From AC-69 sp036519575 (GTDB taxonomy: Bacteria; Actinomycetota; UBA4738; HRBIN12): a stretch of DNA of 10,251 bases. Shown here piece by piece: positions 6,208 through 10,251 of the stretch. Position 1 is the stretch's first letter; the number at the start of each line of letters is the position of its first letter. The notes under the pieces were generated by a model, which searched no databases, had not been told where the DNA came from, and worked only from the letters and a program-made list of their open reading frames with translations. Made by a program: the position numbers and the translations under genes. The stretch is from NCBI GenBank assembly GCA_036519575.1, contig DATDKZ010000236.1, forward strand, positions 1 through 10,251, written 5' to 3'.

Positions 6208-6984
6208 TTACTCCGGCGTGACGTAAGCCGCCGTGATGCCCCCGTCCACCACGAGGGCGGCCCCGGTCATGTACGAGGACTCGTCGGAGGCCAGGAACAG
6301 CGCCGCCTTGGCGATCTCCTCGGCCTGGCCGAAGCGGCCCATCGGGATGTGCACCAGCCGGCGCTGCCGCCGGGCCGGGTCCGCCAGCAGCTCCTGCAGC
6401 AGCGGGGTCTCGATGGGCCCGGGGCACAGGGCGTTCGCGCGCACGCCCTGGCGGGCGAACTCCACGGCGATCTCCCGGGTCATGGAAAGCACGCCCCCCT
6501 TCGAGGCCGTATAGGCGATCTGGGGGGTGGCCGCCCCCATCAGCGCCACGAAGGAGGCAACGTTGACGATCGCGCCGCCTCCGGACTCGATCATCGCCGG
6601 GATCCCGTAGCGGCACCCCAGGTACACGCCCTTCAGGTTGATGCCGATCGTGAGATCCCACACCTCCTCGGGCGTCTCGGTCACCGAGCCATCCAGTTCC
6701 GGGAAGACCCCGGCATTGTTGTAGAGGACGGTGAGCCCTCCGAAGGTGTCCACAGCGAAGCGCACCATGGCCTCGGCGTCGGAGGCCCGCGAAACGTCGG
6801 CGTGCACATAGGTCGCCTGCGCGCCGCCGTCGCGGATTGCCGCCGCAACCGCCTCCCCGGCCTCGTCGGCGACATCGGTCAGCACGACCTTGGCCCCTTC
6901 CTTCGCGAACAGGTGCGAGGCCACCTTCCCCATGCCGCTCGCCCCTCCGGTGATCAACGCCACCTTGTCGTCCAGCCGGCCCAT
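6208..6984 (-). CDS. Classical SDR-family NAD(P)-dependent oxidoreductase
   Basis: A 258-residue cytoplasmic short-chain dehydrogenase. It has the cofactor motif TGGASGMG (12-19), D37 after the second strand (NAD preference), HADVS (61-65), NNAG (89-92), N116, catalytic S144, and Y158/K162 in YTASK. PGPIETPLL and a DGGITAAY end are also typical. The full catalytic tetrad is intact. The ATG at 6984 is chosen over the one six codons upstream (7002) because GGAGGGAG (6992-6999) sits 7 nt before it, and MGRLDDKVALITGG is the usual N terminus. Members oxidise sugars, polyols, steroids or 3-hydroxyacyl compounds; nothing here fixes the substrate. It points toward the kinase operon but is transcribed separately, so membership in that pathway is possible, not shown. 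Confidence 0.9.
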   Translation of the reverse strand: MGRLDDKVALITGGASGMGKVASHLFAKEGAKVVLTDVADEAGEAVAAAIRDGGAQATYVHADVSRASDAEAMVRFAVDTFGGLTVLYNNAGVFPELDGSVTETPEEVWDLTIGINLKGVYLGCRYGIPAMIESGGGAIVNVASFVALMGAATPQIAYTASKGGVLSMTREIAVEFARQGVRANALCPGPIETPLLQELLADPARRQRRLVHIPMGRFGQAEEIAKAALFLASDESSYMTGAALVVDGGITAAYVTPE

Positions 6985-7108
6985 CCCCACGCTCCCTCCC
7001 ATCGCTCGCCGCCGGCCTCGTCGACGCCGGTCCGCGAATGCCTATCATCGACCAAGGCCGACGGGCGAGGAACAGATGCCGTCACGGAGGGGAGAACAGG
7101 CCGCCGAT

Positions 7109-7117
7109 TGGTAGATT
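7109..7117 (+). promoter_or_regulatory. Candidate extended -10 of greA-like gene (near-leaderless)
   Basis: TGGTAGATT is an extended -10 (TGn plus TAGATT, 7112-7117) ending 9 nt before ATG 7127. A transcript would start at or within a few bases of the start codon, which fits the absence of a Shine-Dalgarno. A second candidate lies upstream: TCGACG (7021-7026), a 16-nt spacer and TATCAT (7043-7048), which would give a leader of about 70 nt. The sequence does not decide between them. Confidence 0.35.
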
Positions 7118-7126
7118 CGGCGTTCG

Positions 7127-7663
7127 ATGGACCTTCCCGAGGAGCTGGCCAGCCGGCCACGGCGAAAGCCCGGACAGGAGCCCACGGCGACGATCACGCT
7201 CGAGGCATATGGGCGCCTGAGGGCCGAGCTGGACGAGTTGACGTCGTCCGGCCGATCCCACATGGCCGAACGGCTGAAGGCGGCGCGTGAGCACGGCGAC
7301 ATCCGCGAGAACGCCGAGTACGACTCGGCGAAGAACGAACAGGCCCTCATGGAGTCGCGGATCCGGAACCTGGAGCGGATGCTGCGTGATCCGGAGATCA
7401 TCGAGGCGCCCTCGAGCTCCGACGTCGTGACGCCCGGGATGCTCGTGACGGTCAGGGCGCTGGACGAGGAGGACCCCGACGACGAGACGTACCTGCTGGC
7501 CGAGTCGGCGGAGGAGCGGGCGACCGGAGTCCGAACCATCACCACCACGTCGCCGCTCGGCCAGGCCCTCATGGGCGCCCGTCCGCAACAGCAGGTCTCG
7601 TATGAGGCGCCCGGCGGCACCTTCCGCTGCGTGGTCGTGAGCTTCCGGCCGAACGGCGGCTAG
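7127..7663 (+). CDS. greA: GreA/GreB-family transcription elongation factor
   Basis: A 178-residue protein that acts in the RNA polymerase secondary channel, stimulating cleavage of backtracked transcripts. The N-terminal coiled-coil domain (about 22-92) carries the diagnostic tip EHGDIRENAEYDSAKNEQ (55-72); D58 and E61 match the acidic pair needed for cleavage. The C-terminal FKBP-like domain (about 99-175) has TPGMLVTVR, SPLGQALMG (142-150) and APGGTF. It is about 20 residues longer than the usual 158, mainly through an N-terminal extension MDLPEELASRPRRKPGQEPT. ATG 7127 must be the start: an in-frame TAG lies at 7112-7114 and no other ATG, GTG or TTG precedes the domain. No Shine-Dalgarno is visible. 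The symbol is by family; a second Gre paralogue elsewhere cannot be excluded. Confidence 0.9.
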   Translation: MDLPEELASRPRRKPGQEPTATITLEAYGRLRAELDELTSSGRSHMAERLKAAREHGDIRENAEYDSAKNEQALMESRIRNLERMLRDPEIIEAPSSSDVVTPGMLVTVRALDEEDPDDETYLLAESAEERATGVRTITTTSPLGQALMGARPQQQVSYEAPGGTFRCVVVSFRPNGG

Positions 7664-7704
7664 CTTCGCCGCGGCTTTCCCGGAGGGGTAGCCTCCCGTA
7701 CAGG

Positions 7705-8403
7705 ATGAGCGAGTCGCCCGGGACCGAGCCCCAGGCGCCCGCGCCCCGTGTGCGGGACATGCCGGCCCCTCGGAAGACCACAGGCGTGTTCGGTCCGGCC
7801 TTGCGGTTCGTCTTCACCTGGCCCTACCGGGCCATCCTGGCCGGGCTGTATCGAGCCGGGGTGCGTCCCTGGCAGCTTACGGTTGCATCGCTCCTGGCGA
7901 ACGTGGTGGTCGGCTGGCTCCTGCTCACGGGGCGCCGGTTCCTGCCGGGCGCCCTGCTCATCCCGGCGGGGTTGTTCGACGTCTTCGACGGGGCGGTGGC
8001 CCGGTTGCGAGGCGAGGACCGCCGGGCGGGAGCGTTCCTGGACTCGGTGCTCGACCGGATCGGTGACATGGTCCTGTTCGGCTGCCTGTACTGGTCCGAG
8101 CAGGACCAGGGACACGTTCTCGCCGCGGCCCTGGCGCTCGTCACCCTGGTCACGGCTTTGACGGTGAGCCACGTGCGCGCGGAGGCGGAGGCAGCGGGGA
8201 TCCAGCTCTCCAAGGGGTTCTTCCAGCGGCTGGAGCGGTACGTGGCCATGACGGTCGGGCTCATGGTGCCGGGGGCCCTGGTGCCCATGCTCGTGGTGCT
8301 CGTGGCGTTGGGAGGTGCGACGTTGTTGCAGCGGGGGTGGTCGGCCCTGCGACGGCTGTCCCGTCCCACCGAGGATCAGCGCTGGCAGGATGGGCAGAAG
8401 TAG
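7705..8403 (+). CDS. CDP-alcohol phosphatidyltransferase (PIP-synthase/PgsA-like)
   Basis: A 232-residue integral membrane enzyme that transfers a phosphatidyl group from CDP-diacylglycerol (or similar) to an alcohol. The full signature D-x2-D-G-x2-A-R-x8-G-x3-D-x3-D is present (D92, D95, G96, A99, R100, G109, D113, D117), so the metal site is intact. Hydrophobic segments occur around 36-50, 57-76, 82-92, 120-130, 137-153 and 190-216. LFDVFDGAVARLRG followed by AFLDSVLDRIGD recalls actinobacterial phosphatidylinositol-phosphate synthase, which would fit, but phosphatidylglycerophosphate synthase or an archaetidyl-type enzyme is possible. The start is uncertain: ATG 7705 has only AGG immediately before it, a GGAGGGG (7682-7688) is 16 nt away inside a small hairpin (GGAGG/CCTCC, 7682-7696), and ATG 7759 is an alternative. 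It follows greA by 41 bp and overlaps the glycosylase gene tail-to-tail by 28 bp. Confidence 0.88.
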   Translation: MSESPGTEPQAPAPRVRDMPAPRKTTGVFGPALRFVFTWPYRAILAGLYRAGVRPWQLTVASLLANVVVGWLLLTGRRFLPGALLIPAGLFDVFDGAVARLRGEDRRAGAFLDSVLDRIGDMVLFGCLYWSEQDQGHVLAAALALVTLVTALTVSHVRAEAEAAGIQLSKGFFQRLERYVAMTVGLMVPGALVPMLVVLVALGGATLLQRGWSALRRLSRPTEDQRWQDGQK

Positions 8404-9155
8404 GTCGTCCGCCCCGCCACCACGATCCGTGAGAGTTCCGACCGGCAACGAGGGCACCTGCCGCCAGGACGTCCGCGAACCCGGCTGAGCCATCCCCGCC
8501 GGGTCTCCAGGTAGTCGAAGTCCTCCACGGCGGCGCCGAGGACTCGCCGCATCGTTCGGAACAGGCGAGCTCGGTCGTTCGCGTCCAGGTCCTCGACCCG
8601 CCGACGGGGGTGGATCCTTGCCTGCCACAGGATCTCGTCGGCCACGAGGTTCCCGATCCCGGCCACGAGCCGTTGGTTCATCAGGAGGGCCTTCACGCCT
8701 CCGCGCCGGCGAGAGAGCGATCCCACGAACTCATCCTGTTCCACGGCGAGCGCGTCCGGACCGAGGCTGCCCAGGACAACCTTCAGCTCGTCGTCGTCAC
8801 CGGCCAGCCACACCCCGCCGAGCCGCCGCATGTTCCGGTAGCGGAGCTCGCCCTCGTCGAACACGAGCACCAACCGATCGTGACGATGTCGATCGGGCTC
8901 GTCGCCCGACCACACGAGGTCCCCGGTCATGCCGAAGTGAAACAGCAGGGTTGGGCCCGCGGCCGGACACACGAGCCACTTCCCATGCCGCCCGGGCTCC
9001 TCGAATCGGTGATCGGTCAGCAGACGGCCGACTGCCTCCGGAGCCGCGTTCCTGACGATGGCCGGGTCGAGGACGTCGACGGCCCGCACGGTCCGGCCTG
9101 TCGCGTGCTCGGCGAAGAACCGGCGGTACGCCTCGACCTCGGGAAGTTCGGGCAC
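8376..9155 (-). CDS. Fpg/Nei-family DNA glycosylase/AP lyase
   Basis: A 259-residue base-excision repair enzyme that removes oxidised bases and cleaves the abasic site. It has the N-terminal catalytic PELPEVE (P2, E3), K59 in RHGKWLV, HFGMTGDL (73-80), the helix-two-turn-helix with QRLVAGIGNLVADEIL (161-176), and a C-terminal zinc finger CPRC (234-237) and CPSC (254-257) with R249 in AGRTTYF. All catalytic residues are intact. It is slightly shorter than typical Fpg; the damage-recognition loop reads MRRLGGVWL where classical Fpg has RRFG, so substrate preference (8-oxoguanine versus pyrimidine lesions) is open. The open frame reaches 9398, but the GTG at 9155 yields the mandatory Pro after Met1, so the upstream 81 codons are non-coding. 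No Shine-Dalgarno is seen; a -10-like TAACAC lies 7 nt before the GTG, suggesting a leaderless mRNA. Confidence 0.93.
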   Translation of the reverse strand: MPELPEVEAYRRFFAEHATGRTVRAVDVLDPAIVRNAAPEAVGRLLTDHRFEEPGRHGKWLVCPAAGPTLLFHFGMTGDLVWSGDEPDRHRHDRLVLVFDEGELRYRNMRRLGGVWLAGDDDELKVVLGSLGPDALAVEQDEFVGSLSRRRGGVKALLMNQRLVAGIGNLVADEILWQARIHPRRRVEDLDANDRARLFRTMRRVLGAAVEDFDYLETRRGWLSRVRGRPGGRCPRCRSELSRIVVAGRTTYFCPSCQR

Positions 9156-9157
9156 AG

Positions 9158-9171
9158 CGGTAGTGTTACCG
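9158..9171. promoter_or_regulatory. Symmetric promoter-like element between glycosylase and Rieske genes
   Basis: CGGTA-GTGT-TACCG is an inverted repeat with 5-bp arms. On the plus strand it contains TAGTGT (9161-9166, TAnnnT type) ahead of the Rieske gene. On the minus strand it contains TAACAC (9163-9168) exactly 7 nt before the glycosylase GTG. It could therefore supply -10 elements in both directions, or be a dyad operator. No good -35 was found for either direction. Confidence 0.35.
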
Positions 9172-9172
9172 A

Positions 9173-9203
9173 AAGGTTCGCCAACGTTCGCCGAAGGTTC
9201 GAA
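9173..9203. repeat. Three tandem 10-bp repeats (AAsGTTCGcc)
   Basis: AAGGTTCGCC (9173-9182), AACGTTCGCC (9183-9192) and AAGGTTCGAA (9194-9203) follow one another with gaps of 0 and 1 bp, so they repeat at about one helical turn. They fill the space between the symmetric promoter-like element and the Rieske gene's ribosome site, downstream of the presumed plus-strand -10. They may be a regulator binding array or a decaying short repeat. Confidence 0.5.
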
Positions 9204-9213
9204 GGAAGAGGCC

Positions 9214-9549
9214 GTGGCCGAATACGTCCGGGTCGCATCGCTGGCAGAGGTGCCCGAAGGGGAGCTCCGGGGGTTCGAGCTCGCCACGGGGAGGATCGCC
9301 GTGGCCCACGTGGAGAACGAGCTCTTCGCTCTCGGCGACGAGTGCACCCACGAAGGGTGCCTGCTGTCGGAGGGGGAGGTCGACGAGTCCGCCGACACCG
9401 TGGTCTGTGCGTGTCACGGCAGCGTCTTCGATCTTCGCACCGGCGAGCCCGTCGAGGGTCCGGCCCAGGATCCCGTCCCAACGTTTCCCGTCCGGCTCGT
9501 CGAGGGCTGGATCGAGCTGGTGCCCATAGCCGAAGGGGGAGACGCGTGA
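9214..9549 (+). CDS. Rieske-type [2Fe-2S] ferredoxin (non-haem, small)
   Basis: A 111-residue soluble electron carrier, the usual size of dioxygenase-type Rieske ferredoxins. The cluster ligands are complete: CTH followed, after 18 residues, by CACH in VVCACHGSVFDLRTGEP, i.e. C-x-H and C-x2-H. The C-terminal beta strand VRLVEGWIELVP also fits. No signal peptide or membrane anchor is present, so it is cytoplasmic. The frame is open upstream, but the GTG at 9214 is chosen because AAGGAAGAG (9202-9210) precedes it and the protein then begins VAEYVRVASL, the family N terminus. It is divergent from the glycosylase gene and directly precedes zwf, joined by a mini-ORF, so the two are probably co-transcribed. 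No oxygenase is in view; the partner enzyme is unknown. Related ferredoxins also accompany SUF iron-sulphur operons in actinobacteria, but no suf gene is seen here. Confidence 0.88.
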   Translation: MAEYVRVASLAEVPEGELRGFELATGRIAVAHVENELFALGDECTHEGCLLSEGEVDESADTVVCACHGSVFDLRTGEPVEGPAQDPVPTFPVRLVEGWIELVPIAEGGDA

Positions 9550-9572
9550 GCCTGGGGGGCAGGACCGGATGA
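9546..9572 (+). other. Eight-codon mini-ORF bridging Rieske and zwf genes
   Basis: GTG 9546 overlaps the Rieske stop (GTGA, 9546-9549), runs eight codons and ends in TGA 9570-9572, which overlaps the zwf ATG (ATGA, 9569-9572). It has the same architecture as the bridge at 4371-4396. It may carry ribosomes across the 19-nt gap, but zwf also has its own modest AGGA (9561-9564), so it may be chance. Confidence 0.3.
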
Positions 9573-10251
9573 GCACCCAGCTGCCGCCACAGGCCGTCGT
9601 CATCTTCGGGGCCTCCGGGGACCTGACGAAGCGCAAGCTCCTGCCGGCTTTCTGGAGCCTGTTCGTCCAGGGGCTGCTCCCCAAGGGCTTCGCCATCGCG
9701 GGGTACGCGCGCACCGAGATGACCGACGAGGAGTTCCGGGAGCAGGCCCGCGAATCGGTCAAGCTGTTCGGCCGATGGTCGCCGGATGACGACGCATGGC
9801 GGGGGTTCGCCGAGCGTCTCTCGTACCTCCCGGGCGAGTTCGCCAGCGAGGGCGCGATGATGCGGCTGGAGAAACACCTCACATCGGTGGACGAGCGGTT
9901 CGGCACCGAGGGAGGGCGGTTCTTCTACGCGGCCACGCCGACCACCGTCTACCCGGACATCGTCCACCGTCTGGCCGAGGCCGGACTGCATCGGGACGCC
10001 AAGGTCGTCTTCGAGAAGCCGTTCGGCGACGACCTCGCTTCGGCCCGGGAGCTGAACGCGAGGATCCACGAGGTCTTCGATGAATCCCAGATCTTTCGGA
10101 TCGACCACTACCTGGGCAAGGAGACCGTCCAGAACATCCTGGCCCTTCGGTTCGCCAACGGACTCTTCGAACCGGTGTGGAACCGAAGGTATCTCGACCA
10201 CATTGAGCTCACCGTGGCCGAGGACATCGGGATCGACGGTCGGGGAGCCTT
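9569..10251 (+). CDS. zwf: Glucose-6-phosphate 1-dehydrogenase, 5' part (cut by window end)
   Basis: The first 227 residues of a protein normally near 500. It catalyses NADP-dependent oxidation of glucose 6-phosphate to 6-phosphogluconolactone, the entry to the oxidative pentose phosphate pathway. Visible marks are the N-terminal cofactor motif VIFGASGDLTKRKLLP (11-26), FFYAATPTTVYP, VVFEKPFGDDL and the active-site signature FRIDHYLGKETVQN (176-189) with catalytic H180 and K184. LDHIELTVAED begins the C-terminal domain. The ATG at 9569 follows AGGA at 4 nt. It is downstream of the Rieske gene and probably in the same operon. The commonly seen actinobacterial partners (tkt, tal, opcA, pgl) are not in view but may follow beyond the window. 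Confidence 0.95.
   Translation, partial: MSTQLPPQAVVIFGASGDLTKRKLLPAFWSLFVQGLLPKGFAIAGYARTEMTDEEFREQARESVKLFGRWSPDDDAWRGFAERLSYLPGEFASEGAMMRLEKHLTSVDERFGTEGGRFFYAATPTTVYPDIVHRLAEAGLHRDAKVVFEKPFGDDLASARELNARIHEVFDESQIFRIDHYLGKETVQNILALRFANGLFEPVWNRRYLDHIELTVAEDIGIDGRGA

Noticed and set aside
7682..7696. Hairpin GGAGG/CCTCC between greA and the CDP-alcohol transferase gene as a terminator
   Set aside because: A five-pair stem with no following T-run. It may be a small leader structure, but termination is unsupported.
9156..9398. 81-codon N-terminal extension of the DNA glycosylase
   Set aside because: Fpg/Nei enzymes need proline directly after the initiator for catalysis; the GTG at 9155 provides it. 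The extension is antisense to the Rieske gene.
9017..10201. Minus-strand open frame of 394 codons opposite Rieske and zwf
   Set aside because: Shadow of zwf and the ferredoxin; no recognisable domains.

Overview
The window is high-GC bacterial DNA with dense gene packing, frequent GTG/TTG starts, 4-bp stop/start overlaps and strong GC bias at third codon positions. Together with the PIP-synthase-like CDP-alcohol phosphotransferase, the small Rieske ferredoxin and apparent leaderless starts, this suggests an actinomycetote, probably an uncultured or deep-branching soil or sediment lineage. The lineage is an inference; no rRNA or other phylogenetic marker is present.

Region 1 (52-5928) looks like one carbon-source utilisation locus. 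An ethanolamine-permease-type APC transporter is read leftward. A GntR/UTRA regulator is read rightward, followed by a LacD/DhnA/LsrF-type class I aldolase, a zinc-dependent MDR polyol/sugar dehydrogenase and an FGGY carbohydrate kinase. The shared intergenic region holds two copies of one palindrome, TTGTC-N-GACAA, arranged as a perfect 13-bp inverted repeat with centres 32 bp apart. These are very likely the operators that tie the permease to the catabolic operon. The implied chemistry is import, oxidation of a hydroxyl, phosphorylation and retro-aldol cleavage. The substrate is not known, and an amine-type permease beside sugar enzymes is an unusual pairing.

Region 2 (5903-6984, minus strand) holds a classical SDR oxidoreductase followed by a small three-helix membrane protein of unknown function, whose 3' end overlaps the kinase gene tail-to-tail. 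The SDR may or may not belong to the same pathway.

Region 3 (about 7109-10251) is housekeeping. It has a GreA-type elongation factor with an N-terminal extension and a possibly leaderless start, a CDP-alcohol phosphatidyltransferase, and an Fpg/Nei DNA glycosylase on the minus strand that overlaps the previous gene tail-to-tail. Divergent from the glycosylase are a Rieske-type ferredoxin and glucose-6-phosphate dehydrogenase (zwf), which is cut by the window end. The 58-bp glycosylase/ferredoxin spacer contains a symmetric promoter-like element and three tandem 10-bp repeats.

A recurring feature is that co-directional genes are joined by 4-bp stop/start overlaps. At the two junctions with a short gap (dehydrogenase/kinase and ferredoxin/zwf), the gap is bridged exactly by tiny ORFs whose own stops and starts overlap by 4 bp. 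No RNA genes, insertion sequences, CRISPR arrays, phage genes or origins were seen, and no gene-free stretch exceeds 300 bases.
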